The position numbers were made by a program, and so were the translations under genes. The notes beneath the pieces were generated by a model. It did no database searches and was not told the DNA's origin. It saw only the letters and a program-made list of their open reading frames with translations. Of a stretch of 64,000 nucleotides of DNA, positions 16,152-25,145 are shown in pieces; position 1 is the stretch's first letter; each line of letters starts with the position of its first letter. Origin of the DNA: Flavobacteriaceae bacterium UBA3591 (lineage in GTDB: Bacteria > Bacteroidota > Bacteroidia > Flavobacteriales > Flavobacteriaceae); the NCBI GenBank assembly GCA_002375695.1, contig DFMO01000006.1, forward strand, positions 248,001-312,000, written 5' to 3'.

Positions 16152-17225
16152 TTAATATCGTGTTATAGCACCAAAGCCATTAAATTTTGAAAGTTTCCCT
16201 TTTGGGAGAAAAACTACATCGCCACCGAATTTCATATTTTCTTCAATCATTTCGTCGTAGATATCATCTATCACTTCTGGATTGCTCCTTTCTGCATCGG
16301 TAACATAAACAATTTCGTCATCCTTTAATACAGCTGGTTGAAATCTTCCTTGCTCCACAAATAGCGTTTGTACTCTCCCCGCTTTTATAGCCTTCCAAAT
16401 TTCATTGGTATCGCTTAAAAAGATGTTTTCGCTTACTGCTTTTTTGAGGTCTTCTTTTCTACTGTTATTTTGTTTTACAACATATTCTTTTACTACCTCC
16501 CAGCTTTCGCTAACAATTGCATGCGCAGCATCGTTAATTTTATTTTTGTTGAGAAATATGTTTAAAATGCTCGATTTATTATCGGCGATTTTTAAATATT
16601 CGTTTCGGTTTTCTTCGAGTCCGCATATTAAAACTGGCAACGGATTGTCTTTTCTAAAATGGTCTACAAGCTTATCTGCCTGATTAAAATATTCGGCAGT
16701 TAAACTTGTTTGTTTTGAGGCAATAGCATTGGCTTCGCGATTTTTTGAAAAAAACTGCGTGTTTTCAAAAGGAAAAGGAGCGCCAATTTCTTTAACTACT
16801 TTATCGTTCATTGCTTCAATAAGTCTAATTTTATCTTGACTTAAAATCAAAATATAATAATTGGTTTCTAAATGAATTGCACGCACTAAGTCGCGAGTGG
16901 CAAAAGTGTTATCGATAACAACACGATCTTCAACTTTAATTGGCAGACGCGTATATTCGGCAATGTCATTATTTACAAAAAGAATTAAGCTCTCTAAGTT
17001 TTTACTATGGTCTATCTCGGCGGCCAATTTATTTAACTTTTCAATTAGTTTTGTTGCTGTGTTTTTAGAAACATCGGCTAATAGCCTATCTTCGGCCTGT
17101 TTAATTAAATTTTTTAGCCGCAAACCATCGTTTAAATAATCGGGTTTAGTACGGTGGGTGGTTGCAATAATAGTAATACAGTTTTCGGTATTAAATTCTT
17201 TTAATTTTCTAAGTGTTTTGTTCAT
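16152..17225 (-). CDS. baeRF-type (bacterial archaeo-eukaryotic release-factor-like) protein
   Basis: The 357-residue cytosolic protein has no signal peptide or membrane helix. The overall pattern resembles the baeRF families, which are bacterial relatives of eRF1/Pelota usually annotated as hypothetical: an N-terminal half with ITIIATTHR and YTRLPIKVEDRVVIDNTFATR, a middle YYILILSQDKIRLIEA strand pair, and a C-terminal L7Ae-like half with IWKAIKAGRVQTLFVEQGRF and DDIYDEMIEENMKFGGDVVF. Their proposed role is ribosome- or tRNA-related stress rescue, which has not been shown for this protein. It is monocistronic, transcribed towards purL and separated from it by the shared terminator. Confidence 0.6.
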   Translation of the reverse strand: MNKTLRKLKEFNTENCITIIATTHRTKPDYLNDGLRLKNLIKQAEDRLLADVSKNTATKLIEKLNKLAAEIDHSKNLESLILFVNNDIAEYTRLPIKVEDRVVIDNTFATRDLVRAIHLETNYYILILSQDKIRLIEAMNDKVVKEIGAPFPFENTQFFSKNREANAIASKQTSLTAEYFNQADKLVDHFRKDNPLPVLICGLEENRNEYLKIADNKSSILNIFLNKNKINDAAHAIVSESWEVVKEYVVKQNNSRKEDLKKAVSENIFLSDTNEIWKAIKAGRVQTLFVEQGRFQPAVLKDDEIVYVTDAERSNPEVIDDIYDEMIEENMKFGGDVVFLPKGKLSKFNGFGAITRY

Positions 17226-17579
17226 ATTGTATAAGTTTTAAAAAGTTAAATATGTTATTTGCAGCCTTTAAAGGCTGCTTTGTGTTTATAAAATTTTCAG
17301 AATTGGAAATAGAATAGAAGTAATTCGAGCTCTATTTCAGAAAACACAATCTAAGATTTAAAACACTCAAAAACAATGACTTATATCACACTTTAAAATT
17401 CCAGAAATATTAACTACTTATAGTTCAAAAACTTTTACAAATCAAAAGTTGCACTGCTACTTTATTTAAGCCAAAAGATTTTTTATTTTTATACAACCCA
17501 TTTAAGAGCGATGCCTTTTTTCGCTATTGGGAAAAAACTAAAATAAATTTGTTACTTTCACCTCCTCAACAATATCACC
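17226..17579. other. Divergent intergenic region (354 bp)
   Basis: The region lies between the divergent starts of the baeRF-like gene and the acyl-CoA ligase gene. It contains the perfect 18-bp palindrome GCAGCCTTTAAAGGCTGC at 17261-17278, 36 bases upstream of the baeRF start. It also has a TACTTTC stretch near 17554 that could be a -7 element for the ligase. No reading frame, RNA gene or repeat is seen in the rest, which is AT-rich. Confidence 0.6.
17261..17278. promoter_or_regulatory. Perfect 18-bp palindrome in a divergent promoter region
   Basis: GCAGCCTTTAAAGGCTGC reads the same on both strands. It could be an operator for a dimeric regulator or a hairpin in the leader of the baeRF-like mRNA. 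It is a poor terminator candidate because no T-run follows on either strand. Confidence 0.4.
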
Positions 17580-19361
17580 ATGACAGATCCAAAAAGACTT
17601 TTTGACTTTCCATATTACCAATTAGAGAAATATCCATTAGAAAAAGCACTTGTAACCAAATATAACGGAGCGTGGAAGGCTACTTCAACTCAAGAATATA
17701 TAGACAAGGCAAATACTATAAGTAGAGCTTTATTACGCTTAGGCGTAGCTGCCAATGATAAAATTGCTTTAATTTCTTCAACAAACCGTACCGAATGGAA
17801 CATTTGCGACATAGGAATTATGCAAATTGGCGCACAAGATGTACCTATCTACCCTACTATTTCGGAAGATGAATACGAATATGTTTTAAACCACAGCGAA
17901 TGTATTTACTGCTTTGTTTCAGATAAGGAGGTTTATGACAAGGTAATGGCAATTAAGGCAAACGTGCCATCTTTAAAAGAAGTTTACACCTTTAATGAAG
18001 TGGAGGGTGCAAAAAACTGGAATGAAGTATTAGCGCTCGGGAAAGACGATAGCAATCAAAGCGAAGTTGAAAAACGAAAAGATGCAATTTCAGAAGACGA
18101 TCTTGCCACGTTAATATACACTTCAGGTACCACCGGGAGACCAAAAGGAGTAATGCTTTCGCATAAAAATATTAGCAGTAATGCAAAATACAGCTCAGAG
18201 CGGTTGCCCATTGTTTTAGGCAAGTCGTCTGGATTAAGCTTTTTACCCGTGTGCCATATTTATGAGCGTATGCTTCATTATATGTATCAATATTGTGGGG
18301 TTGAATTATATTTTGCCGAATCTTTAGATACCATTAGCGCCAATTTACAAGAAGTAAAACCCGAAGTAATGACGGCAGTACCTAGAGTGTTAGAAAAGGT
18401 TTACGACAAAATTTACGCTAAAGGTGCCGAACTTACAGGCGTTAAAAAGAAACTGTTTTTCTGGGCTATAGAATTAGGCCTAAAATACGAACCGTACGGC
18501 GAAAACGGTTGGTGGTACGAAACGCAATTAAAATTGGCCAACAAATTAATTTTTAGCAAATGGCGCGAAGCTTTAGGTAGCAATTTAAAAGCTATAGCCT
18601 CGGGGAGTGCCCCACTACAACCGCGTTTAGCACGTGTATTTAACGCAGCCCAAATACCTGTGATGGAAGGTTATGGTCTTACCGAAACCTCTCCAGTAAT
18701 TTCGGTAAATGATATGCGAAACAAAGGTTTTAAAATTGGTACCGTTGGAAAACCGCTTCGCGAAACAACAATAAAAATTGCCGAAGACGGCGAAATTTTG
18801 GTTCAAGGGCCACAAGTAATGCTGGGGTATTATAAAAATAAAGAAGAAACCGAAAAAGTTATGGAAGGCGGCTATTTCCATACCGGTGATATTGGGGAAA
18901 TTGACGACGAAGGTTTCCTTAAAATTACAGACCGTAAAAAGGAAATGTTTAAAACCAGCGGTGGTAAATACATTGCACCACAACTTATAGAAAATGTGAT
19001 GAAACAATCGCGTTTTATAGAAAATATTATGGTTATTGGTGAAGGTGAAAAAATGCCGGCGGCTATTATTCAACCCGACTTTGAATTTTTAAAAGACTGG
19101 GGCAGCCGTAAAGGAAGAAACCTATCTAATGATCCTAAAGAAATTGTTCAAAACAAGGCGGTAATCGATCGAATTCAACGCGAAATTGACTTTTATAACG
19201 AGCGGTTTGGGAAATGGGAAAGAGTAAAGAAATTTGAACTCACCCCCGATGTTTGGAGCATCGAGGGCGGACAATTAACCCCAACGATGAAAATGAAAAG
19301 AAAGGTTATAAAAGCACAATACAAAGATTTATTCGATAAAATTTATGATCGAAAAAGTTAG
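17580..19361 (+). CDS. Long-chain acyl-CoA synthetase (AMP-forming)
   Basis: The 593-residue enzyme activates fatty acids to acyl-CoA with ATP. The AMP-binding signature LIYTSGTTGRPKGVMLSHKN lies at about residues 178-197. The adenylation motif EGYGLTETSPVIS is near 363. The hinge motif is FHTGDIGEIDDEGFLKITDRKKE, followed by the C-terminal lysine loop (TSGGKYIAPQ). The length and the presence of an extended middle part match the FadD15/bacterial long-chain ligase type. It probably feeds the beta-oxidation operon 1.2 kb downstream. It is followed by a hairpin at 19400. Confidence 0.92.
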   Translation: MTDPKRLFDFPYYQLEKYPLEKALVTKYNGAWKATSTQEYIDKANTISRALLRLGVAANDKIALISSTNRTEWNICDIGIMQIGAQDVPIYPTISEDEYEYVLNHSECIYCFVSDKEVYDKVMAIKANVPSLKEVYTFNEVEGAKNWNEVLALGKDDSNQSEVEKRKDAISEDDLATLIYTSGTTGRPKGVMLSHKNISSNAKYSSERLPIVLGKSSGLSFLPVCHIYERMLHYMYQYCGVELYFAESLDTISANLQEVKPEVMTAVPRVLEKVYDKIYAKGAELTGVKKKLFFWAIELGLKYEPYGENGWWYETQLKLANKLIFSKWREALGSNLKAIASGSAPLQPRLARVFNAAQIPVMEGYGLTETSPVISVNDMRNKGFKIGTVGKPLRETTIKIAEDGEILVQGPQVMLGYYKNKEETEKVMEGGYFHTGDIGEIDDEGFLKITDRKKEMFKTSGGKYIAPQLIENVMKQSRFIENIMVIGEGEKMPAAIIQPDFEFLKDWGSRKGRNLSNDPKEIVQNKAVIDRIQREIDFYNERFGKWERVKKFELTPDVWSIEGGQLTPTMKMKRKVIKAQYKDLFDKIYDRKS

Positions 19362-19399
19362 AATTTAAAACAAAAGCTGTAATTTAATTACTAATAAAC

Positions 19400-19454
19400 G
19401 CCGATAGATTTTGTTGCTCTTGTACTAAGAAGCAGAAACTTTATCGGCTTTTTT
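19400..19454 (+). terminator. Long-stem terminator after the acyl-CoA ligase
   Basis: GCCGATA (19400-19406) pairs with TATCGGC (19442-19448) and is followed by TTTTTTAT. The interior can extend the stem imperfectly (TTTTGTTGCTCTT against AAGAAGCAGAAA). It lies upstream of the SMR gene but looks like a terminator, not a riboswitch. Confidence 0.7.
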
Positions 19455-19482
19455 ATCTACCTTTTAAAAATACTAATTCGCA

Positions 19483-19809
19483 ATGAACTGGATTTACCTT
19501 ATTATCGGCGGCCTTTTTGAGATTGGCTTCGCTACCTGTCTTGGTAAAGTAAAAGAAACCTCCGGTTGGGAATCTAAACTTTGGTTTATTGGGTTTTTGG
19601 TCTGCTTGGCTATTAGTATGTTTTTGTTAATAAAAGCTTCCAAAACACTGCCAATCGGCACTGCTTATGCAGTTTGGACAGGCATTGGTGCCATTGGTAC
19701 TGTTTTGGTAGGAATTTTCTACTTTAACGAACCAGCTACCTTTTGGCGCGTTTTTTTTCTAACAACCCTTATATTTTCAATTATAGGTTTAAAATTTGTA
19801 ACCCCTTAA
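19483..19809 (+). CDS. Small multidrug resistance family transporter (SugE/Gdx-like)
   Basis: The 108-residue inner-membrane protein has four helices. The conserved membrane Glu is in GGLFEIGFAT (helix 1), and the helix 3 motif GTAYAVWTGIGAIGTVLVG is diagnostic of the SMR family. The W-I-Y-L start and the overall pattern are closer to the SugE/Gdx (guanidinium exporter) group than to QacE/EmrE, but the guanidine riboswitch that often precedes gdx is not evident here, so the substrate is open. It functions as a dual-topology homodimer, judging by family. Confidence 0.85.
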   Translation: MNWIYLIIGGLFEIGFATCLGKVKETSGWESKLWFIGFLVCLAISMFLLIKASKTLPIGTAYAVWTGIGAIGTVLVGIFYFNEPATFWRVFFLTTLIFSIIGLKFVTP

Positions 19810-19882
19810 AGTTGCGTTAATACGCTAATTATCTACTTCTTAGGTTTTTGCATTTTGTATCTTTATTAAAAATTCAATTGCT

Positions 19883-20401
19883 ATGAAAACCATTTGGACT
19901 ATTGGTCATTCCACCCGTAGTTTGGAAGAATTTGTAAAATTTTTACACGCTTTTAATATTAAAACTCTTGTGGATGTACGCCATTTTCCCGGGTCGCGAA
20001 AATTTCCGCAGTACAATAAAGACAGTTTAGCGCAGTCGCTGCCCGAAAACAAAATCAACTACAAACATTTGGTAGATTTAGGTGGCCGCAGAAAACCAAA
20101 ACCCGAGTCAAAAAATAACGCATGGCGATTAGATTCGTTTAAAGGATATGCAGATTATATGGAGACAGCGCAATTTCAAACCGAATTACAAGATTTAAAA
20201 GAAATAGCATTAACTGAAAATACAGCCATTATGTGCGCCGAAGCGGTTTGGTGGAGCTGTCATCGTTCTTTAATTGCCGATATTTTAAAAGTGGATGGTT
20301 GGAAAGTGTTTCACATTATGAGTGAAAAAAATGCAACCGAACACCCCTTTACCGCCCCTGCCAAGGTGATAGATGGACATTTGAACTATTCTAAAAATTA
20401 G
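19883..20401 (+). CDS. DUF488 family protein
   Basis: This 172-residue cytosolic protein matches DUF488. It begins with TIGHSTRSLEEFV, then VDVRHFPGSRKFPQYN, YKHLVDLGGRR, the central IMCAEAVWWSCHRSLIADIL with its conserved Cys and His-Arg, and a final VIDGHLNY. The family is widespread and its biochemical role is not established; conserved Cys/His/Arg residues suggest an enzymatic or nucleotide-related activity. The protein has its own -7-like TATCTTTA about 25 bases upstream. Confidence 0.85.
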   Translation: MKTIWTIGHSTRSLEEFVKFLHAFNIKTLVDVRHFPGSRKFPQYNKDSLAQSLPENKINYKHLVDLGGRRKPKPESKNNAWRLDSFKGYADYMETAQFQTELQDLKEIALTENTAIMCAEAVWWSCHRSLIADILKVDGWKVFHIMSEKNATEHPFTAPAKVIDGHLNYSKN

Positions 20402-20565
20402 AATAATTTTTAGACGTAAACTAGTTTAAAAACCTGTATTTCAACTATGTATCAATAGAGCTTTGAACAATTAAAGACTAACTATCCCCAATTTACACCC
20501 TAAATCTGTGTTATATAACCAACAAATAATTTTAAAATATACTATGCGTGCATAATAAAATTTCG

Positions 20566-20573
20566 TATATTTG
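20566..20573 (+). promoter_or_regulatory. Promoter -7 box for the marR-fad operon
   Basis: TATATTTG is an exact TAnnTTTG match, 23 bases before the MarR ATG at 20596. Immediately upstream, ATGCGTGCAT (20543-20552) is an almost perfect palindrome and could be part of an autoregulatory operator. Confidence 0.6.
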
Positions 20574-20595
20574 GAATTCACTTTTTAAAATTTCA

Positions 20596-21051
20596 ATGAC
20601 CGAAACTAACAATAAAGAGAAAACCATAGATTATATTTTACGATCTACTTGGATGAATGTCTCTAAAATGTACAATGAGGAAGCGGGTAAAAAGGGTAGT
20701 ACAATGGCCACTGGATTTGCACTTATAAGTATAGACCCCGAGGAAGGTACGCCATCTACCGCACTTGGCCCAAAGATGGGGATGGAAGCAACCAGTTTAT
20801 CGCGTACCCTTAAAACGATGGAGAAAAAAGGCTTAATTGAACGCAAACCCAACCCCGAAGACGGAAGAGGCGTATTAATTTATTTAACCGAATTTGGAAA
20901 AGAAATGCGTAACTTTTCAAAAGAAGTAGTATTGGGTTTTGACCAAGCTGTTCAAAAAAATGTTTCGGCCGAAGAACTTAAAATATTTAAAAAAGTAGCC
21001 AATACTATAAATGAATTAATCAATTCAAAAAAGGTTTACGAATCTCAATAG
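20596..21051 (+). CDS. MarR-family transcriptional regulator of the beta-oxidation operon
   Basis: The 151-residue product starts at ATG 20596 (MTETNNKEKTIDYILRSTW). An in-frame upstream start at 20548 is rejected because it precedes the -7 box. The winged-helix DNA-binding domain includes GMEATSLSRTLKTMEKKGLI (recognition helix) and the wing ERKPNPEDGRGVLIYLTEFG. It is 49 bases from fadN and co-directional, so it probably senses an acyl-CoA or fatty acid and controls this operon. The ligand and the sign of regulation are inferences. Confidence 0.88.
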   Translation: MTETNNKEKTIDYILRSTWMNVSKMYNEEAGKKGSTMATGFALISIDPEEGTPSTALGPKMGMEATSLSRTLKTMEKKGLIERKPNPEDGRGVLIYLTEFGKEMRNFSKEVVLGFDQAVQKNVSAEELKIFKKVANTINELINSKKVYESQ

Positions 21052-21100
21052 CGTAAAAAGTATAATTAAAAGGTAGAAAATGCCTTAAAAATTAAAAAAT

Positions 21101-23509
21101 ATGTCAAAAAGAAGAATTAATAAAGTAGCGGTAATCGGCTCCGGAATTATGGGAAGCGGTATTGCCTGCCATTTCGCCAACATTGGTGTTGAAGTGCTTT
21201 TGCTAGATATAGTTCCGCGCGAACTTACCGAGGCAGAAAAAAAGAAAGGTCTTACCCTACAAGATAAAGTTGTAAGAAATAGAATTGTAAATACCGATCT
21301 ACAAAAGGCTATAAAAAGCAAGCCTGCCCCACTCTACCACAAAGATTTTGCAAAACGTATTTCAACAGGAAATTTAGAAGACGACATTGCTAAAGTAAAT
21401 ACCGCCGATTGGATTATTGAAGTGGTAGTTGAAAGACTAGACATTAAAAAGCAAGTTTTTGAAAATCTCGATAAGCACCGCAAACCAGGAACTTTAATTA
21501 CCTCGAATACTTCGGGTATTCCTATTAAGTTTATGAGCGAAGGGCGAAGTGAAGATTTCCAAAAACACTTCTGCGGAACCCACTTTTTTAACCCACCGCG
21601 CTATTTAAAACTTTTTGAAATTATTCCTGGCCCGAAAACTTCAAAAGACGTTTTAGAATTTTTAAATGGATATGGCGAAAAATTCTTAGGTAAAACAACG
21701 GTTGTTGCAAAAGACACCCCTGCATTTATAGGTAATAGAATTGGAATTTTTGGTATCCAAAGTCTTTTTCACCAAGTAAAAGAAATGGGGCTTACCGTTG
21801 AAGAAGTAGATAAACTTACCGGGCCTGTAATTGGTCGTCCAAAATCGGCAACTTTTAGAACCGTAGATGTTGTGGGATTAGATACTTTGGTACATGTGGC
21901 CAAAGGAATTCACGAAAATGCTCCAGAAGATGAAGAGCACGGTATATTCCAGATTCCAGGATTTATCGACACCATGATGGAAAATGAATGGTTAGGAAGT
22001 AAAAGCGGACAAGGTTTTTACAAAAAGATAAAAAACGACGACGGCAGCAGTGAAATTTTGTCGTTAGATTTAGAAACTTTAGAATATAGAAAAAAGAAAA
22101 AAGCATCATTCGCTACATTAGAAAAAACAAAGTCGGTTGCAAATGTGTTAGACCGTTTTCCAATTTTAATAGCTGGCGAAGATAAGGCTGGTGAATTTTA
22201 CCGAAAGAATTTTGCCGCAATGTTTGCCTACATCTCCAAACGCATTCCTGAAATTACAGACGAGCTTTATAAGATTGATGATGCAATGAAAGCTGGTTTT
22301 GGATGGGACAATGGGCCCTTTGAAATTTGGGATGCCGTAGGCGTTAAAAAAGGAATTGAATTAATTAAAGATTTAGGTAAAGAACCAGCACCTTGGGTGA
22401 ATGAAATGCTCGATGCCGGTGTAGAATCTTTTTATACTGTAAAAAATGGAAACACGTACTATTACGATATTCCACAAAAGAAACACTTAAAAGTTCCGGG
22501 GCAAGACTCATTTATTATTTTGGACAACATCCGTAAAACTTCTGAAGTTTTTAAAAATAGCGGTGTTGTAGTAGAAGATTTAGGCGATGGTATTTTAAAT
22601 GTTGAGTTTACAAGTAAAATGAATGCCGTTGGTGGCGATGTTTTAGCCGGAATTAACAAAGCAATTGATATCGCCGAAAAAGATTTTGACGGTTTAGTAA
22701 TTGCAAATCAGGGTAAAAACTTTTCGGTTGGTGCCAATATTGGAATGATATTTATGATGGCGGTTGAACAAGAATACGACGAGTTAAATGCGGCCGTAAA
22801 GTATTTCCAAGATACGAGCATGCGCCTTCGTTATTCTTCAATTCCAGTAGTTGTAGCACCTCACGGAATGACCTTGGGTGGTGGATGTGAGTTTACACTT
22901 CACGCCGATAGAGTGGTTGCCGCGGCCGAAAGCTATATAGGTTTAGTTGAATTTGGCGTTGGTGTTATTCCTGGCGGAGGAGGCTCAAAAGAGATGACCC
23001 TTAGAGCGAGTGATACGTTCAAAAAAGACGATGTAGAGCTAAACAGGCTCCAAGATTATTTCTTGACCATTGGAATGGCAAAAGTATCTACTTCGGCTTA
23101 CGAAGCGTTTGATACTGGAATTCTTCAAAAAGGAAAAGATATTGTAATTGTTAATCAAGATAGACAAATTGCTGCTGCAAAAGCAACAGCGCGTTTTATG
23201 GCCGATCAAGGTTATACAAAGCCAATTCAAAGAACCGATATTAAGGTGCTTGGAAAACAAGCTTTGGGAATGTTTTTAGTGGGAACAGACCAAATGAACG
23301 CTGGAAACTATATTAGTGAACACGATAAAAAAATAGCAAATAAACTTGCCTATGTTATGGCAGGTGGCGACTTAAGTGAAGCCAGCTATGTAAGCGAGCA
23401 ATATTTACTCGATTTAGAAAGAGAAGCTTTCTTAAGTTTAACTGGAGAAAGAAAAACTTTGGAAAGATTACAACATATGATTCAAAAAGGAAAACCGTTG
23501 AGAAATTAG
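21101..23509 (+). CDS. fadN: 3-hydroxyacyl-CoA dehydrogenase / enoyl-CoA hydratase fusion
   Basis: The 802-residue multifunctional beta-oxidation enzyme starts with an NAD-binding hydroxyacyl-CoA dehydrogenase domain (KVAVIGSGIMGSGIACHFAN, residues 8-27), followed by two dehydrogenase C-terminal helical domains (to about 430). A crotonase domain occupies about 480-720 (oxyanion-hole region NFSVGANIGMI; MTLGGGCEFTLHADR; GVGVIPGGGG). Dehydrogenase first and hydratase last is the reverse of E. coli FadB and matches Bacillus FadN. Its length and the order fadN-fadA-fadE also match the Bacillus operon. It oxidises enoyl-CoA to 3-ketoacyl-CoA in the cytosol. Confidence 0.9.
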   Translation: MSKRRINKVAVIGSGIMGSGIACHFANIGVEVLLLDIVPRELTEAEKKKGLTLQDKVVRNRIVNTDLQKAIKSKPAPLYHKDFAKRISTGNLEDDIAKVNTADWIIEVVVERLDIKKQVFENLDKHRKPGTLITSNTSGIPIKFMSEGRSEDFQKHFCGTHFFNPPRYLKLFEIIPGPKTSKDVLEFLNGYGEKFLGKTTVVAKDTPAFIGNRIGIFGIQSLFHQVKEMGLTVEEVDKLTGPVIGRPKSATFRTVDVVGLDTLVHVAKGIHENAPEDEEHGIFQIPGFIDTMMENEWLGSKSGQGFYKKIKNDDGSSEILSLDLETLEYRKKKKASFATLEKTKSVANVLDRFPILIAGEDKAGEFYRKNFAAMFAYISKRIPEITDELYKIDDAMKAGFGWDNGPFEIWDAVGVKKGIELIKDLGKEPAPWVNEMLDAGVESFYTVKNGNTYYYDIPQKKHLKVPGQDSFIILDNIRKTSEVFKNSGVVVEDLGDGILNVEFTSKMNAVGGDVLAGINKAIDIAEKDFDGLVIANQGKNFSVGANIGMIFMMAVEQEYDELNAAVKYFQDTSMRLRYSSIPVVVAPHGMTLGGGCEFTLHADRVVAAAESYIGLVEFGVGVIPGGGGSKEMTLRASDTFKKDDVELNRLQDYFLTIGMAKVSTSAYEAFDTGILQKGKDIVIVNQDRQIAAAKATARFMADQGYTKPIQRTDIKVLGKQALGMFLVGTDQMNAGNYISEHDKKIANKLAYVMAGGDLSEASYVSEQYLLDLEREAFLSLTGERKTLERLQHMIQKGKPLRN

Positions 23510-23522
23510 AATTGAGTAGTCT

Positions 23523-23918
23523 GTATTGAGTATTTAGATAAGATTATGCACAAGTTAGAAGATTTAAAAATTTGGAATAAAGCAATGGAAGTTGCTCAAG
23601 AAGTCTATCTGCTAACGGCAAGTTTTCCAAATGAAGAAAGATTTAGAATAACAAGTCAACTTCGAAGAAGTGTCGTATCAATCCCTTCTAATATTGCTGA
23701 AGGAGCAGGTAGAAATACAAACGGCGAATTCAAAAATTTTCTTGGTTTCGCTAACGGTTCTTCATATAAATTATATACTCAATTATTATTATCAATTAAA
23801 CTAAATATAAGTTCAGAATTTGTAGTCAACCCAATTTTATCTAAAGTTATTGAATTACAAAAAATGAGTTATGCATTATTAAAATCGTTGGAAAAATGAG
23901 TGTCTCAATACTCAATAC
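23523..23918. repeat. Perfect 12-bp inverted repeat bracketing the four-helix-bundle gene
   Basis: GTATTGAGTATT at 23523-23534 is the exact complement of AATACTCAATAC at 23907-23918. The arms lie 11 bases before the start and 8 bases after the stop of the four-helix-bundle gene. This arrangement suggests that gene plus arms were inserted as one unit into the fad operon. Confidence 0.7.
23546..23899 (+). CDS. Four-helix-bundle protein (23S rRNA intervening-sequence protein family)
   Basis: The 117-residue protein has the family pattern: LEDLKIWNKAMEVAQEVYLL, then FPNEERFRITSQLRRSVVSI, PSNIAEGAGR, FLGFANGSSYKL and a C-terminal helix. Members were first found in insertions of 23S rRNA genes and are abundant as single genes in Bacteroidota intergenic regions; their function is not known. 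Here it interrupts the otherwise tight fadN-fadA pair, in the same direction, bracketed by a perfect inverted repeat. A metabolic role in fatty acid oxidation is unlikely. Its codons are AT-richer than those of the fad genes. Confidence 0.9.
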   Translation: MHKLEDLKIWNKAMEVAQEVYLLTASFPNEERFRITSQLRRSVVSIPSNIAEGAGRNTNGEFKNFLGFANGSSYKLYTQLLLSIKLNISSEFVVNPILSKVIELQKMSYALLKSLEK

Positions 23919-23940
23919 TAACATCTAAAATCTAAATAAA

Positions 23941-25131
23941 ATGAAAACAGCATATATAGTAAAAGCATATAGAACTGCCGTTGGAAAAGCCCCTCGTGGT
24001 GTCTTCCGTTTTAAGCGTCCAGATGAGCTGGCAGCAGAAACTATACAATATATAATGAAAGAATTACCGCAACTCGATGTTAAACGAATTGACGATGTAA
24101 TTGTAGGTAATGCTATGCCCGAAGCCGAACAAGGCCTAAACGTGGGTAGGTTAATTTCAATTATGGGGCTAGACTCTGTAGATGTACCCGGGATGACAGT
24201 TAACCGTTATTGTGCGTCTGGATTAGAAACAATTGCAATTGCCACAGCTAAAATTCAAAATGGAATGGCCGATTGTATTATTGCAGGGGGTGCAGAAAGT
24301 ATGAGCTATATTCCCATGGGTGGATATAAACCCGTTCCCGATTATAAAGTAGCCAAAGAAGGTAACGAAGATTACTATTGGAACATGGGGCTTACTGCCG
24401 AAGCCGTTGCAAAAAAGTATAATGTTTCACGCGAAGATCAAGACGAATTTGCCTATACCAGCCAAATGCGAGCATTAAAGGCACAAGAAGAAAATCGTTT
24501 TCAAGACCAAATTGTACCTATTGATGTTGAACACACCTATGTAAATGATGAAGGTAAAAAAGTTACCGAAACCTACACCGTAAATAAAGACGAAGGCCCT
24601 CGAAAAGGTACAAATCTAGAGGCTTTGTCAAAACTTCGACCTGTATTTGCCCAGGGAGGAAGTGTAACTGCTGGTAACTCATCGCAAATGAGTGACGGTG
24701 CTGCGTTTACAGTTGTTATGAGTGAAGAAATGGTAAAAGAATTAAATCTTGAACCCATTGCCAGATTGGTGAGCTATGCCGCAGTAGGTGTTGAACCAAG
24801 TATTATGGGTATTGCCCCATTATACGCCATTCCAAAAGTGGTAAAACAAGCTGGTTTGCAACAAAATGATTTAGAACTAATTGAATTGAATGAAGCTTTT
24901 GCCTCGCAATCCTTAGCTGTAATCCGCGGTCTTGAATTAAATAAAGAAATTGTAAACGTAAATGGTGGAGCTATTGCTTTAGGTCACCCACTTGGTTGTA
25001 CAGGAGCAAAACTTTCGGTGCAACTATTTGATGAAATGCGCAAGCGCGATTTAAAAAACAAATACGGAATGGTAACTATGTGCGTAGGAACAGGACAAGG
25101 AGCTGCCGGAGTATATGAGTTCCTTAAGTAA
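23941..25131 (+). CDS. fadA: Acetyl-CoA C-acyltransferase (3-ketoacyl-CoA thiolase)
   Basis: The 396-residue thiolase performs the last step of beta-oxidation, cleaving 3-ketoacyl-CoA with CoA. The nucleophilic Cys91 is in NRYCASGLETIA, the catalytic His349 in LGHPLGCTGAK and the second Cys381 in MCVGTGQGAAG. All three catalytic residues are present. It is separated from fadN only by the inserted four-helix-bundle gene. A long imperfect hairpin lies between it and the dehydrogenase gene. Confidence 0.93.
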   Translation: MKTAYIVKAYRTAVGKAPRGVFRFKRPDELAAETIQYIMKELPQLDVKRIDDVIVGNAMPEAEQGLNVGRLISIMGLDSVDVPGMTVNRYCASGLETIAIATAKIQNGMADCIIAGGAESMSYIPMGGYKPVPDYKVAKEGNEDYYWNMGLTAEAVAKKYNVSREDQDEFAYTSQMRALKAQEENRFQDQIVPIDVEHTYVNDEGKKVTETYTVNKDEGPRKGTNLEALSKLRPVFAQGGSVTAGNSSQMSDGAAFTVVMSEEMVKELNLEPIARLVSYAAVGVEPSIMGIAPLYAIPKVVKQAGLQQNDLELIELNEAFASQSLAVIRGLELNKEIVNVNGGAIALGHPLGCTGAKLSVQLFDEMRKRDLKNKYGMVTMCVGTGQGAAGVYEFLK

Positions 25132-25145
25132 AAAAAAGGATTGAA

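Noticed and set aside
19362..19482. Guanidine riboswitch upstream of the SMR gene
   Set aside because: The only structure is a long hairpin followed by a T-run, best explained as the terminator of the preceding gene; ykkC-type conserved bases were not recognised.
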